Source of the DNA: Phycisphaeraceae bacterium
GTDB taxonomy: Bacteria; Planctomycetota; Phycisphaerae; Phycisphaerales; UBA1924
Direction: 5' to 3'
Assembly: GCA_026126305.1 (NCBI GenBank)
Contig: JAHCJI010000004.1
Location: forward strand, 62,001-126,000
Length of the DNA stretch: 64,000 nt
Below, piece after piece: positions 24,193 through 34,828 of this stretch. Every line of letters begins with the position of its first letter. Within the stretch, counting starts at the first letter, position 1. The notes under the pieces are model-generated. The model did not search any database and was not told where the DNA came from. It worked only from the letters and a program-made list of their open reading frames with translations. The position numbers and the translations under genes were made by a program.

Positions 24193-25512
24193 TTGTCTAT
24201 CCGCCTGTTACCGCCCCGTGCCCGCCGCAGCTTCGTACGCTTCCTTTCGGTGCTGACGTGCCTGTGCGCCGCTTCGGCAACCCCGGGCCAAGTCTCCGAC
24301 GCCCAGGTCTTCCAGGTCATCCGCCAGATCCAGGCCGAATACACACGGGCGGAACAGGAGAACTTCCAAGGGGCCAAGCAGAACGCCCGCGACATGATCC
24401 TGCGGGGCGTCGAGGGCCTGCCGCTGGACCAACTGACGCCCGAGCAGGTCGTCCTGCTCGAGGCCATCATCAACCGGGGCGTGTATCCGGACATGAGCCC
24501 CGAACAGCGTCAGCTGTATCGCGTGTCGGTTGCCCGCGCCGCCGAACGGCAGGACGCCGTGGGTGCCATCGCGTTGATCTTCCTCACCCAGGTCGAGTGG
24601 GATTCCACCGGTGAACGCCACTTCACACGCCTGCTCGAGCACCCGGGCCTGCCCGAGGCCATGCGCGGCTGGGCGAGCAACTCCGTGATCAACATGTTCG
24701 GCTCGCTGGACGCCGACGTCTTGCTCGGGCACTTGGATACCGTCGAGCGGCTGATCATGGGCATCCCCCCGCACACGCGCGGCGGGCCGCTGGTGCGTCC
24801 ATCGCTGATGCGATTGTTCGACAATCTCGACGACCCGGCCATCGCCCAGCGCACGCGGGCCGCCCGGGCCCGCATCCACGCACACCTGTTGACGCTGGCA
24901 CGCGCCACGCTCAGCCGCTATTCGCCCACCGAGTCGAGCTACCACAGCGAGAAGCATTGGATCGAGGCCGCCCAGGACGTGCTGGAATATCTCGAGAGCC
25001 CCGCCAGCCAAGGCTCGCTCGTTGGCAAGCCGGCCCCCGAGATCGAGTTCATCTGGTACCGCGGCCCGGGCGAGGCGGCCACGACGCTCAGCGACCTGCG
25101 CGGCAAGGTGGTGGTGCTCGACTTCTGGGCCACCTGGTGCGGCCCGTGCATCGCCATGTTTCCCACGCTCGAGCGCGTGCGGCAAGCGTTCGCCGACAAG
25201 GGCGTCGTCGTCGTGGGCCTCACCTCGGTCCAGGGCTTCCACGTGCCCCCGGGCGGGCGGCCCGTGCGATTCGGGCCCGAGGAGCCCGACCCGGTGGGCC
25301 GGGAACTGGCGATGATGGAGGGCTACATGGCCGAGAAGGGCATGACCTGGAACGTCGCGTTCTCGTCGCGCAGCGTGCTCGACCCGCGGTACCGCGTCTG
25401 GGGCATCCCGCACCTGGTGATCATCGACCGCGACGGCGTGGTGCGATTCGAGGCCGTGGGCGGCAAGCGATACGAGGATCTGGCCATGGAGATCGAACGG
25501 CTGCTGGACTGA
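24193..25512 (+). CDS. TlpA-like thioredoxin-fold protein with long N-terminal helical domain
   Basis: A 439-residue exported redox protein. A signal peptide (about 1-33) leads to a 230-residue helical region of unknown function, then a TlpA/ResA-type thioredoxin domain from about 278. The active site WATWCGPC has Cys316 and Cys319, and GIPHLVIIDRDG carries the cis-proline. Such domains reduce disulfides in the periplasm, often for cytochrome maturation or in surface enzymes. The start is a TTG with GGAAGGG upstream; no ATG fits. It diverges from the PLP-enzyme gene. The helical domain resembles the dispensable N-terminal domain found in planctomycete TlpA homologues. Confidence 0.85.
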   Translation: MSIRLLPPRARRSFVRFLSVLTCLCAASATPGQVSDAQVFQVIRQIQAEYTRAEQENFQGAKQNARDMILRGVEGLPLDQLTPEQVVLLEAIINRGVYPDMSPEQRQLYRVSVARAAERQDAVGAIALIFLTQVEWDSTGERHFTRLLEHPGLPEAMRGWASNSVINMFGSLDADVLLGHLDTVERLIMGIPPHTRGGPLVRPSLMRLFDNLDDPAIAQRTRAARARIHAHLLTLARATLSRYSPTESSYHSEKHWIEAAQDVLEYLESPASQGSLVGKPAPEIEFIWYRGPGEAATTLSDLRGKVVVLDFWATWCGPCIAMFPTLERVRQAFADKGVVVVGLTSVQGFHVPPGGRPVRFGPEEPDPVGRELAMMEGYMAEKGMTWNVAFSSRSVLDPRYRVWGIPHLVIIDRDGVVRFEAVGGKRYEDLAMEIERLLD

Positions 25513-25906
25513 TCGCACGGCAATCGGGCGCTCCCTGGCGCGAAGAACGCACGATTCCCGCGTCATGGGATTGACACCGGCTTTCGGGCTGGTACTGTTG
25601 TCCCCTACGGATTCGCCCTATCCCCCCATGGGAGTGGGCAGAGAGGAGGCGTCGATGCAGATGACCAACCAGACAACCACGGTGCTCGGTCTCTCGACGC
25701 TTCCCATGCGTGATCGACCGATCGCGTAACCGGCGCCGGCAGGGCCGGCCAGCACCATACCCACCCCCGACGCCGCCCCATCGCGGCGGTGTCGCCACCA
25801 TCCATCCCGTTCCCGGCTCTTGCCCCCCCGCGCACGGTGCGTTGGTCGTGGCACGCCGGTCAATCCGCCGCCGGTGTTCGCGCGGGCGGCTTCGAGGAGG
25901 TTTGTC
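25513..25906. other. intergenic region with one micro-ORF
   Basis: This 394-base space between the TlpA-like gene and the 88-residue gene holds the 24-codon frame at 25655, listed separately. After it come GC-rich inverted repeats, including GCCGGC-AGG-GCCGGC at about 25736-25750. The rest is C-rich and shows no gene. Confidence 0.5.
25655..25729 (+). CDS. possible 24-residue micro-ORF / leader peptide
   Basis: An ATG preceded by AGAGGAGG at ideal spacing opens a 24-codon frame (MQMTNQTTTVLGL at its start) that stops with TAA. A GC-rich inverted repeat follows at once. It could be a leader or a small protein. The good ribosome site is the only support; the peptide has no recognised family. 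Confidence 0.35.
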   Translation: MQMTNQTTTVLGLSTLPMRDRPIA

Positions 25907-26173
25907 ATGAGTTCGTTCCATCGCCTTGCCGACAACTGGCTGCCCACCATCGCCGACGCCTCGCTGGTTGCCAGCGCCGTGACGCTGGCCGGCGGCGTGT
26001 GGAAGGCCATCCGCTTCGTGGGCCTGCTGCGGCTCTTCAAACGATGGTGCGTCGCGGCCAACGCCCGCCTGGGCGTGGTCGTCCCCATGGGCGTGCGCAG
26101 CGAGCGCGAACGCCGCATCGTCGAGGGCCACGCCAGCGCCAGCGAGCGGGCCGGCCCGCCGATGCTGTTCTGA
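25907..26173 (+). CDS. small hypothetical protein, 88 residues
   Basis: A short gene with a very strong GAGGAGG ribosome site 6 bases before the ATG and a strong terminator 12 bases after the stop. Both argue that it is real. The protein has a moderately hydrophobic helix around 22-48 followed by a basic stretch (RLFKRWC) and ends ERAGPPMLF. It may be a small membrane-associated protein. No family is recognised. Confidence 0.6.
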   Translation: MSSFHRLADNWLPTIADASLVASAVTLAGGVWKAIRFVGLLRLFKRWCVAANARLGVVVPMGVRSERERRIVEGHASASERAGPPMLF

Positions 26174-26184
26174 TCCAAGAAGGG

Positions 26185-26217
26185 CCCCCGCGCCACGACC
26201 GGCGCGGGGGTTGTTTC
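26185..26217 (+). terminator. strong bidirectional intrinsic terminator
   Basis: A 10-bp stem, CCCCCGCGCC/GGCGCGGGGG with a 6-base loop, is followed by TTGTTT. It separates the convergent small gene and gap; on the minus strand it follows the gap stop within 20 bases and continues into CTTCTT. Confidence 0.88.
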
Positions 26218-26229
26218 TTGCGTCCGGCC

Positions 26230-27276
26230 TTACTCGCGGCTCATCAGATACCGCGCCATGTCCACGCAGCGGGCCGCGTAGCCGGCCTCGTTGTCGTACC
26301 AGCTCACGACCTTGAAGAAGCGGTCGTTCAGCTCGATGCCCGCGTCGGCGTCGTAAATGCTGCTGTGGTGGTCGCCGATGAAGTCGCTGGAAACCACCGG
26401 CCGCTCGGTGTAGTCCAGCACGCCCTGCATGGGCCCTTGGGCGGCGGCTTTCATCGCGTCGTTGATGGCCTGCAAGGAAGTTGCCTTGGCGGTCTTGAAG
26501 GTCAGGTCCACGCAGCTCACGTCGGCCGTGGGCACGCGGAAGCTCATGCCCGTCAGCTTGCCCTTGAGCTGCGGCAGGCACAGCGTCACGGCCTTGGCCG
26601 CGCCGGTGCTGGCGGGGATGATGTTCATGTAGCCGTTGCGGCCGCCGCGCAGGTCCTTCTTGCTGGGCCCGTCCTGCGTAGGCTGGGTGGCCGTCACGGC
26701 GTGGATGGTGGCCATGAGCCCCTCGGCCAGCCCGAAGTTATCGTCGATGACCTTGGCGATGGGGGCCAGGCAGTTGGTGGTGCAGCTCGCGTTGGAGATG
26801 ACTTTGTGCTTCTTCGGGTCGTACTGCTCGTGGTTCACCTTGTAACAGAGCGTGGGCACGGTGTCGGTGGTCTTGGTGGGGGCGCTGATGATCACGCGCT
26901 TGGCCCCGCCGCCACCCTTGCCGTTCCCATCGATGTGCTTCTGGGCATCGGGGCCCGCCGTAAAGAAGCCGGTACATTCGATCACCACGTCCACGCCCAG
27001 GTCGCCCCACCGGAGGTTGGCCGGGTCGCGCTCCTCGAAGACCCGGGTCTCAACGCCGTTGACGGTGAAGCCGCCGTCGGTGACCGCCACCATGGCCAGC
27101 TTCCCGTCGATGCGGAAGCGGCCGTGCATGGTGTCGTGCTCGAGCAGGTAGGCCAGGTTGTCGGCGGGCACCAGGTCGTTGACGGCCACGACCGTGGCGT
27201 CGGGCTGGCTGGCGGCGATGCGGTGGACCAGGCGGCCGATGCGTCCAAAACCGTTGATGCCGATGCGGATGGCCAT
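26230..27276 (-). CDS. gap: glyceraldehyde-3-phosphate dehydrogenase, type I
   Basis: A 348-residue GAPDH catalysing the NAD-dependent oxidation and phosphorylation of glyceraldehyde-3-phosphate in glycolysis. The Rossmann start [12 protein letters not shown], Asp34 (NAD preference) and the catalytic Cys165 in SNASCTTNC are intact. [14 protein letters not shown], then [14 protein letters not shown] and [15 protein letters not shown] near the end, complete the family signature. The ATG at 27276 was chosen over an open frame upstream because family similarity begins there and GGAG precedes it. A glycine-rich stretch (about 117-124) after QKHIDG is longer than usual. It is a single gene; no pgk or tpi is nearby. 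Confidence 0.97.
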   Translation of the reverse strand: MAIRIGINGFGRIGRLVHRIAASQPDATVVAVNDLVPADNLAYLLEHDTMHGRFRIDGKLAMVAVTDGGFTVNGVETRVFEERDPANLRWGDLGVDVVIECTGFFTAGPDAQKHIDGNGKGGGGAKRVIISAPTKTTDTVPTLCYKVNHEQYDPKKHKVISNASCTTNCLAPIAKVIDDNFGLAEGLMATIHAVTATQPTQDGPSKKDLRGGRNGYMNIIPASTGAAKAVTLCLPQLKGKLTGMSFRVPTADVSCVDLTFKTAKATSLQAINDAMKAAAQGPMQGVLDYTERPVVSSDFIGDHHSSIYDADAGIELNDRFFKVVSWYDNEAGYAARCVDMARYLMSRE

Positions 27277-27427
27277 GGCGTGGTGATCTCCAAGGAAAGC
27301 GTGCAACCCGGCGACGAGCGGCATGGTAGGTGGTCGGTCCACGCACGGTTGGGCGAGCGGGAGCTGGCTATGCTGAAATGGTACCGGGGGTTCGGTTGGG
27401 TGTCGTGGGGGCGATTGGGGGTGTTGG

Positions 27428-28225
27428 ATGGCCGTCGAGAAGATCTGCATCATCTGCGGGACCGATTGCTCCGGCCGACCGCGTCTGAAGGACCCTCAGG
27501 GGCAGTACGCGTGCCAAGCCTGCGTCGAGGCGCAGCAAAGCCCCCGCCAGCCGGCCCCGGCGGCGAAGAAGCCAAGGCCAAGAGCCCCCGTCGCGGCCGT
27601 GCATGACGAAGTCCCGTCCATCGGCGCGGGCTTCGACATGGACCAATTCCTCGAAGGTACCCAAGGGAGCATCCTGGCGGGTGCCACGGCCGCCGGCGCG
27701 AGTCCAGCCAGCCACTGCCCAGGCTGCGGCGCCTCTCGCGCGGCCGGTGCCGTCGTGTGTATGCAATGCGGGTTCGACTCGTCCACCGGCAAGGCCATCG
27801 GCACGAAGGTGCGCAAGGCCAAGGTACGCAAGGCTCGCCGGGGACCGCGCATCTCGGGTGGCTCTGGCTTCATGATCGTCGCCGTGGCGATGCTCGTGCT
27901 GCTGCCGCTGATGGCGATGACTTCCACGGAAGCGGCCGCCATCGCATTCCTGATCGCCGCCTTGTGGAACTTGGCGGGTTACATCTACATGGTCGTGGCC
28001 GCATTTCGCGATGGCGACGCGTTCTGGGGCATCATCGGCGTGCTGGTCATCTTGCCGCTGGTCGGCGGCCTGTGTGCGCTGGCCTTCGTCCTGTACTACT
28101 GCACCATCGGCAGCGAGCGTGTCAGTCGGAAGTTGAACTACTGGTCTTCCTTTCTGGCCGTGTTGTTCACGTTCGGCATCCTAGCGATGAACAACCCGGC
28201 CCTGCTCGAGAGGGTGGGCCTTTAG
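27428..28225 (+). CDS. zinc-ribbon membrane protein of unknown function
   Basis: A 265-residue protein with two zinc-ribbon-like CxxC pairs: CIICG with CQAC (about 7-32), and CPGCG with CMQCG (about 97-115). A basic linker ([13 protein letters not shown]) and four hydrophobic segments from about 150 to 255 follow. Planctomycetes have many such ribbon-plus-transmembrane proteins of unknown role. The ribbons probably face the cytoplasm. The start at 27428 lies near GGGG-rich sequence with a weak ribosome site. It diverges from gap. Confidence 0.7.
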   Translation: MAVEKICIICGTDCSGRPRLKDPQGQYACQACVEAQQSPRQPAPAAKKPRPRAPVAAVHDEVPSIGAGFDMDQFLEGTQGSILAGATAAGASPASHCPGCGASRAAGAVVCMQCGFDSSTGKAIGTKVRKAKVRKARRGPRISGGSGFMIVAVAMLVLLPLMAMTSTEAAAIAFLIAALWNLAGYIYMVVAAFRDGDAFWGIIGVLVILPLVGGLCALAFVLYYCTIGSERVSRKLNYWSSFLAVLFTFGILAMNNPALLERVGL

Positions 28226-28463
28226 CGGCACGGCGGTTGGCGGGTTTGTTCGAGAGCCGAGAGCCCTAAACGCGCGAGGCACTTGCGCCATGATCGACCA
28301 CTCACGTGGCGCATGGCGCGTGCAGTGCCCATGATTCTCCGGCTTACCAAACACGGAGGAACGCATGGAACGCGGAGTTTTCGATGGATCAAGGCCATGC
28401 TGCGCGCCCTCGGATGCCGGCGGGCGGACGACCGCTTTACCAGCGGCTGAACCCGGCCGAACG

Positions 28464-28730
28464 CGGCGAATTGGTGGCCTTCGTTGACGGCAAGGCCCTA
28501 TGGCCCGGCGGATGCTGGGCGAACTTGACGGCGTGGGCTTTCTGCTGGGCGACTCGAACCGAGTGAAGAATCATCTGTCCGACAAGGCGTTGGCCACCTG
28601 ACCGCCCGCGAACCCGGCTGGCGTCGCGTCGACAACCGAGTCGCCGCCAAACTCGCCATCCAAGCGGTTGGCAGAGGGCTGCGCAATGGCAGGCTGTGTC
28701 GCCATAGCCATGCGAGCGAGGGGCTCGTCG
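28464..28730 (+). pseudogene. collapsed transposase relic (three frames)
   Basis: Three short segments resemble successive parts of a DDE-type (IS4/IS5-like) transposase, but each lies in a different reading frame. ELVAFVDGKALWPGG at about 28464-28510 recalls the (V/I)DGKPLPVGG region. LGELDGVGFLLGDSN from 28512 recalls GEGYLLGDSAYDSN. EPGWRRVDNRVAAKLAIQAV from 28610 recalls the C-terminal RVRRWVAAKLxI helix. The match is from memory of the family and is weak per segment, but order and spacing agree. About half of the normal gene is missing. The flanks of this otherwise empty 540-base region show no intact gene and no clear terminal repeats. Confidence 0.4.
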
Positions 28731-28764
28731 TGTTCCTCCCGATGCCCGATGCCCCGTGCCTGCT

Positions 28765-30312
<1,548 letters not shown>

Positions 30313-30375
30313 TCAGGCTGTGGAGGCGGAGGGTAGGCCCGGTCTAGGCGAAAGTCGGCCAGTAGCACGATGGGC

Positions 30376-30813
30376 TCAAGCCCCCAAGGCCGACCGAATA
30401 GCCCCCGCAAGCCCGGCAGCGTCCTCCAACTTGCCCGCAGGCCACCCGATCCCCAGCCCGCCCCCCGGCTCGCCCGGATCGAATTCCGGATAGCGGGGGA
30501 TCACATGTACATGCAAGTGCATCACCGCCTGGTGGGCCTCCGCCCCGTTGTTCTGGAGCAGGTTGTACGCCGTCGCCCCCGTCGCCATCATGACAGCCCG
30601 GCAGATCCGCGGCAGCACCCGTCCGAGCGCGGCGGCCGACTCATCGCTGAGCTGGTCCATCTGGGCCGCCCGCTCCTTAGGGATCACCAGCGTGTGCCCC
30701 CGGCTGAGCGGGGCGACATCGAGGAACGACAGCACGTGCTCGTCCTCGTATACCTTGTGGCACGGGATCTCGCCGGCGATGATCTTGTCGAAGATGGTGG
30801 TCTGCTGGGCCAT
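30376..30813 (-). CDS. HIT-family nucleotide hydrolase/transferase
   Basis: A 145-residue HIT protein, opening with TTIFDKIIAGEIPCHKVYED, the typical HinT-type start, and ending with the catalytic histidine triad HLHVHVIPR (His99, His101, His103). These cytoplasmic enzymes hydrolyse nucleoside phosphoramidates and related mononucleotide conjugates. The ATG at 30813 is chosen because the family start is there. It lies upstream of atpD on the same strand, with a 170-base gap, so co-transcription is possible but not clear. Confidence 0.93.
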   Translation of the reverse strand: MAQQTTIFDKIIAGEIPCHKVYEDEHVLSFLDVAPLSRGHTLVIPKERAAQMDQLSDESAAALGRVLPRICRAVMMATGATAYNLLQNNGAEAHQAVMHLHVHVIPRYPEFDPGEPGGGLGIGWPAGKLEDAAGLAGAIRSALGA

Positions 30814-30992
30814 ACCCCAAGATAGCCTCAACCTCGCCGCTTATGGCGACAAGGCTACCCATTCATGACAATCTCGATTGAATTCAACATAACTGTTATT
30901 ATAGGCGTTTTGCCGGCGGCGGGGGAGGCCTCGGGTGCGGGATTTCTGCTGCTGGCTCCCAAGGCACTGGCTTGGGGGCCATCATTGATTGC

Positions 30993-31796
30993 ATGACACT
31001 CAGCATTCCCAATGCCATCAACCCAAGGCCCCCGGGCCCAATCACCAAGGCCCGGCTGTGGCTCGAGATGGCCTTCCTCTTTGCCTTCCTGCCCGCCCTG
31101 GCCGCCGCGATCATGGACCCCAAGCACCGCTTCGACGGGCTCTTCCACGCCGTGGGTCTGGGCGTGCTGGCCGACCCTCCGGTGCCGCCGGGCTCGCTCC
31201 TGTTCCCCACGCTGATCGCCTCGGCCATGCTGCTGGGTATCTGGCTGGCCATCGACCCCAGCTACCCGGCCCGTCAACTCTGGAACTGGCCGGCTTTCCG
31301 CAAGGACGCCCGTCGCATCCTCGGCCTCTTCGCCATCAACGCAGTTGCCATGCTCGCCGCGGCCTATCTGCTCTCGATATTGACCGACACCATGACCCTG
31401 ACCGGACGCGACGGCCAGCCGGTCGATGCCTTTTTGCGATTGCCGCGCGAGGCCCCCATCATCCTGGTCTTCATCGCCATCGGCTACCCATGGCTGAGCG
31501 CCTACCCGCAGGAGATCACGCACCGGGCGTTCTTCTTCCACCGCTACCGGCGCATCGTGCCTGATATCCGGGTGCTCTTCGTGCTGAACGTGCTGGCCTT
31601 CACCTGGCTGCACGCGCCGTTCTGGCATTGGATGGCATTCGTCGCCACGCTGCCCGGCGGCATCCTGTTCGCGTGGACCTACCTGCGCACCAAATCAACC
31701 CTGGCCGCCGGCATGGAGCACGCCCTCTACGGCTGGTGGCTGTTCTTTACGGGCATGGGCTGGTTCGTCTTTGCCGGTGGCGTGGGCAACAACTGA
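30993..31796 (+). CDS. CPBP-type intramembrane metalloprotease homologue with altered first motif
   Basis: A 267-residue protein with about six to seven transmembrane segments. It carries the Abi/CPBP pattern: QEITHR (173-178) where the family has E-E-x-x-x-R, FTWLHAPFWHW (His207, His212) and AGMEHALYGWW near the end. The family includes CAAX prenyl endopeptidase-like and bacteriocin-processing or immunity proteins. Glu174, Arg178 and the histidines are kept, but the first Glu is Gln173, so proteolytic activity is uncertain. The ATG at 30993 is preferred to a TTG at 30972. An AT-rich TTGAAT...TATAGG element at about 30878-30905 may be its promoter. It ends 3 bases before the convergent gene. 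Confidence 0.7.
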   Translation: MTLSIPNAINPRPPGPITKARLWLEMAFLFAFLPALAAAIMDPKHRFDGLFHAVGLGVLADPPVPPGSLLFPTLIASAMLLGIWLAIDPSYPARQLWNWPAFRKDARRILGLFAINAVAMLAAAYLLSILTDTMTLTGRDGQPVDAFLRLPREAPIILVFIAIGYPWLSAYPQEITHRAFFFHRYRRIVPDIRVLFVLNVLAFTWLHAPFWHWMAFVATLPGGILFAWTYLRTKSTLAAGMEHALYGWWLFFTGMGWFVFAGGVGNN

Positions 31797-31799
31797 GGC

Positions 31800-32105
31800 T
31801 CAGTCCCGCTCCAGCCGGCTGGTCAGGGCCCGCCGAAGCTTCCCCGCCGCGTCGCTGGCGGCCGGGTAGAAGTCGCTGGCCTGGGCGTCGACGGCGATGG
31901 GGTCTCGCCCACGCGGCCTGGCCTCCATCATGCACCGCTTGTCGGCCGCCCCGCTCTTCTGCGGGCTGTTCAGGTCGGCAAAGTGGACCTCCACCCGCGT
32001 CAGCTTGTCGGCGAACCGCCCGATGGTGGACTCAAGCTGCTGGCGGACATGGTCCTCCAGGGCATCGGACGAATCGACGTTGGCGTAGCTGAACTCGATG
32101 TGCAT
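31800..32105 (-). CDS. short HPF/RaiA-like ribosome-associated protein
   Basis: A 101-residue protein resembling the S30AE domain of ribosome hibernation factors: MHIEFSYANVDSSDALEDHV at the start, VEVHFADLN in the middle, then a conserved beta-alpha run of basic residues. Such proteins bind the 30S decoding centre and silence idle ribosomes. It lacks the C-terminal dimerisation domain of long HPF. GGAGG precedes the ATG at 32105. Matching residues are few, so the family is likely but not certain. Confidence 0.68.
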   Translation of the reverse strand: MHIEFSYANVDSSDALEDHVRQQLESTIGRFADKLTRVEVHFADLNSPQKSGAADKRCMMEARPRGRDPIAVDAQASDFYPAASDAAGKLRRALTSRLERD

Positions 32106-32351
32106 GGGGCCTCCTTCGGTGCCATTGTACGTGCGTCCACCCATACCATCGGCGAGGGAGGAAGGTTCGGTCAGGAGGGCCAGGGGATCGCCAGACGCAA
32201 GCCCATCCGAGTGTTCGTCGAGCCCCGCCTGGACCGGCTGGTGGTCGTGCGCACCGAGCCGCACGAGCCTCGGTTGATTGGCAGGGGGGTTGGGTATTGG
32301 CGGGTGGGTCATGGCCGCAATGTGACATACCAGACCGCTCACGTCCGCCAT

Positions 32352-33176
32352 GTGGCCCAACGTGCCGAACGCCGGTGGTGGAAGCGACACATCCGCGATG
32401 ATGGCTGGTCAGTTCGATATCGTCGAACGCTGGACGAGGCGAGGCGGCTGCGTAGGGGGCAATACTTCTGCATCGCCATCGTGAGCATCGGACCTGCGGG
32501 ATGTTTTTCGTTTGCGGGCTATGCGCTCTATCTGTACACCACAGGAACACGGCACTCTGACTTCGATAACCCGGCGGCATCATGCGTCGCGTTCTCAATC
32601 GTCGGGATCGTGTTCATCGCATTGATGGTTGGCGTATGGATAGCAGAGCGACATAGCCGGCGACCAGGGGCGTGGTGCGTAACCGCAACCGGCATCAGCG
32701 GCACAAACCCCGAGGGACCTGATCGTTTCATTCGCTGGGATCAGGCTTCCAGCATCGGTCGGCCGACATCCCCAGCCATTCGAGTTGTCGGTGCGCGCAA
32801 CCAGATTTTGGTTCCACGCGTGCCCAGTCTCATCCCCGTCATTCACGCCATCAGGCAGCAGTACGTTCCTGATCGGGTTGAACGCGAAATGAGGCAGGGA
32901 CGCTGGGCTGTGCGTCGCATGCTGATGTATGTACTCACCGCAGGCGTGATCGGCTCCATAGGGCTCTACGTGCTCTTGGGCTCGGCTCGATATGTCGTTG
33001 GCTGGGGCCTTTATGTCGGCATGGCGACGATCTGGATTGCATCCACCATCTGGTTCTCGAAGCGCTTCGAGAAGTATCGCATCGACGTCATGCGACGCAG
33101 GCGCCACGCCGCCAATCGCCAAATCTCCACCACCCCCCTACCCTCCCCCACCACTCCAGAGGACTCCCAAACATGA
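32352..33176 (+). CDS. PH-like-domain membrane protein of unknown function
   Basis: About 274 residues. Two hydrophobic segments (YFCIAIVSIGPAGCFSFAGY and AFSIVGIVFIALMVGVWIA) are followed by a beta-rich stretch (WCVTATGISGTNPEG to LVPRVP) like the PH/bPH2 domains of bacterial membrane proteins. Two more membrane segments and a basic tail follow. The start is uncertain: no ATG fits the frame, and GTG codons at 32304, 32322 and 32352 are possible. The stop overlaps the next ATG (ATGA), so it is coupled to the MmgE/PrpD gene. No function can be given. Confidence 0.55.
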   Translation: MAQRAERRWWKRHIRDDGWSVRYRRTLDEARRLRRGQYFCIAIVSIGPAGCFSFAGYALYLYTTGTRHSDFDNPAASCVAFSIVGIVFIALMVGVWIAERHSRRPGAWCVTATGISGTNPEGPDRFIRWDQASSIGRPTSPAIRVVGARNQILVPRVPSLIPVIHAIRQQYVPDRVEREMRQGRWAVRRMLMYVLTAGVIGSIGLYVLLGSARYVVGWGLYVGMATIWIASTIWFSKRFEKYRIDVMRRRRHAANRQISTTPLPSPTTPEDSQT

Positions 33177-34807
33177 CCCAAGCGACCACCGCGCCCAGCA
33201 GCACCGACACGCACACCACGCTCCCGGCCGACACCAACCAGGCCCGCGGCATCGCCCGCTACGCCATCGACTTCATGGCGTCCGGCACCCCCGACCAGAG
33301 CGTGCTCGACCGCACCAACCTCTTCTACACCGACGCGTGCCTCTGCGGCGTGAGCGCCCTGGCCCTGCGGACCAACGCCCCCACGATCCTGCGGGCCGAA
33401 GCGCTCGAGTACGCGGTGCCCGCCGGGCACACCGGCAAACCGCTGGGCACGGCGACGACGCACGGCGCGACATGCTTCGGCTCGAGCCAGCGCGTGAAGG
33501 CCGAGAAGGCGATCCTGGCCAACTCCAACGCTGTGCGCGAGTGGGACAGCAACGGCACCAACTTCGGCTACAACCCCAGCCTCGGCCACACGGCCGGCGA
33601 GTTCGGGCATAACGACTTCTACGCCGTGCCGGTGGCCGCCGCCCAGATGCTCGGCGCGGGCGGCGACGTGGCGCTCAAGGGCATGGTCTGCCTCGACGAG
33701 ATCCGCGGGCGCCTGGCCGAGGTCTTCAGCCTCAAGACGTACAAGATCGACCACGTCGTGCATGGCGCCATCGCCAGCGCGGCGGTGTTCGGCGCGATGC
33801 TGGGCGCAAGCGAGGACCAGATCGAGCGGGCCATCGGCATGGTCGTGGCCCACTACATCCCCTTCCGCGCCATCCGCGCGGGCAAGCAGCTCAGCGACAG
33901 CAAGGGCGCCAGCGCCGCCATCAGCACCGAGGTGGCCATCTTGAGCATGAAGCGGGCCATGGCCGGGTTCCTGGGCCCGCGCGACATCTTCCGCAACCCC
34001 GAGGCTGTTTTCCGCATCTTCGAGGGGCCCGGCCAGATGTTCCAGAAGGTGGGCGCCACCAGCGCCAACACCGCCAAGGACGACGCGTCCCCGTTCGACC
34101 TTGTGCTGGCAAGGTCCGGCAGCGACTTTGCCGTCATGGGCATGCACTTCAAGCTGGGCCTGTACGAGCACCAGAGCGCGGGCGCGCTCCAGGCGGTCAT
34201 CGACCTGTTCACAAAGAACCCGAGTTTGCTCGAGCAGGCCGACGGCGGGGCGATCCGCAACATCAACATCATCGCCTACGAGCCGGCCTTTGGCATCATC
34301 GGCGACCCGGCCAAGCGCAACCCCACCACTCGTCAGTCCGCCGACCACAGCATGGTCTACATCGTCTCGACGCTGATCCGCAAGGCGCTCGAATCCAGGA
34401 AGGTCAACTGGAAGGACCTCATCCTCACCCCCTACGACTACGACCGCGCGTCGATCCACAACCCCGTCACCCGATCGCTGATGGACAAGATCACCTTCGA
34501 GCACGGCGGCGACGAGTACGACCGCCGCTACCCCGACGGCATCCCCACCAGCATGACCATAACCGACACCAAGGGCCACGCCCACGACTCGGGCCTGGTG
34601 ATGTACCCCGCCGGCCACGCCCGCAACACCACCGCCGACCTGCACGACATCCTGGCCAACAAGTTCCGCGTGCTAGGCTCCCTGGCCGGCGACGCCGAGG
34701 CGATCATCGCCCGCTTCGAGCACTTCGCCAGCAAGAGCGCCAAGGACGTGGCTACGGTGCACGACTTCGAGATTCAGTACAAGGATGATTTCGATGATGC
34801 AGAATAA
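33173..34807 (+). CDS. MmgE/PrpD-family protein (2-methylcitrate dehydratase-like)
   Basis: A 544-residue protein of the MmgE/PrpD family, which includes 2-methylcitrate dehydratase and cis-aconitate decarboxylase. Family segments are visible: NSNAVREWDSN near residue 120, HTAGEFGHNDFYAVP near 145, and PFRAIRAGKQLSD near 225. KVGATSANTAKDDASPFDL near 290 and MGMHFKLGLYEHQSAGALQAVIDL (about 320-345) follow. The active-site equivalents lie in these helices. It is longer than E. coli PrpD (483 residues). It is translationally coupled with the membrane protein upstream. Its substrate is unknown: no prpC, prpB or acn gene is in the window. Confidence 0.88.
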   Translation: MTQATTAPSSTDTHTTLPADTNQARGIARYAIDFMASGTPDQSVLDRTNLFYTDACLCGVSALALRTNAPTILRAEALEYAVPAGHTGKPLGTATTHGATCFGSSQRVKAEKAILANSNAVREWDSNGTNFGYNPSLGHTAGEFGHNDFYAVPVAAAQMLGAGGDVALKGMVCLDEIRGRLAEVFSLKTYKIDHVVHGAIASAAVFGAMLGASEDQIERAIGMVVAHYIPFRAIRAGKQLSDSKGASAAISTEVAILSMKRAMAGFLGPRDIFRNPEAVFRIFEGPGQMFQKVGATSANTAKDDASPFDLVLARSGSDFAVMGMHFKLGLYEHQSAGALQAVIDLFTKNPSLLEQADGGAIRNINIIAYEPAFGIIGDPAKRNPTTRQSADHSMVYIVSTLIRKALESRKVNWKDLILTPYDYDRASIHNPVTRSLMDKITFEHGGDEYDRRYPDGIPTSMTITDTKGHAHDSGLVMYPAGHARNTTADLHDILANKFRVLGSLAGDAEAIIARFEHFASKSAKDVATVHDFEIQYKDDFDDAE

Positions 34808-34828
34808 TGAGCGGCGTGGTGACTTCCC

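Noticed and set aside
28365..28487. 40-codon frame with a GGAGG before its ATG in the relic region
   Set aside because: The peptide is Arg/Pro/Ala-rich with no family, and it overlaps a stretch that reads better as transposase remnant in another frame.
31983..32351. Long open frame upstream of the PH-like membrane protein
   Set aside because: It overlaps the antisense of the HPF-like gene and its upstream region; no protein-like pattern until about 32350.
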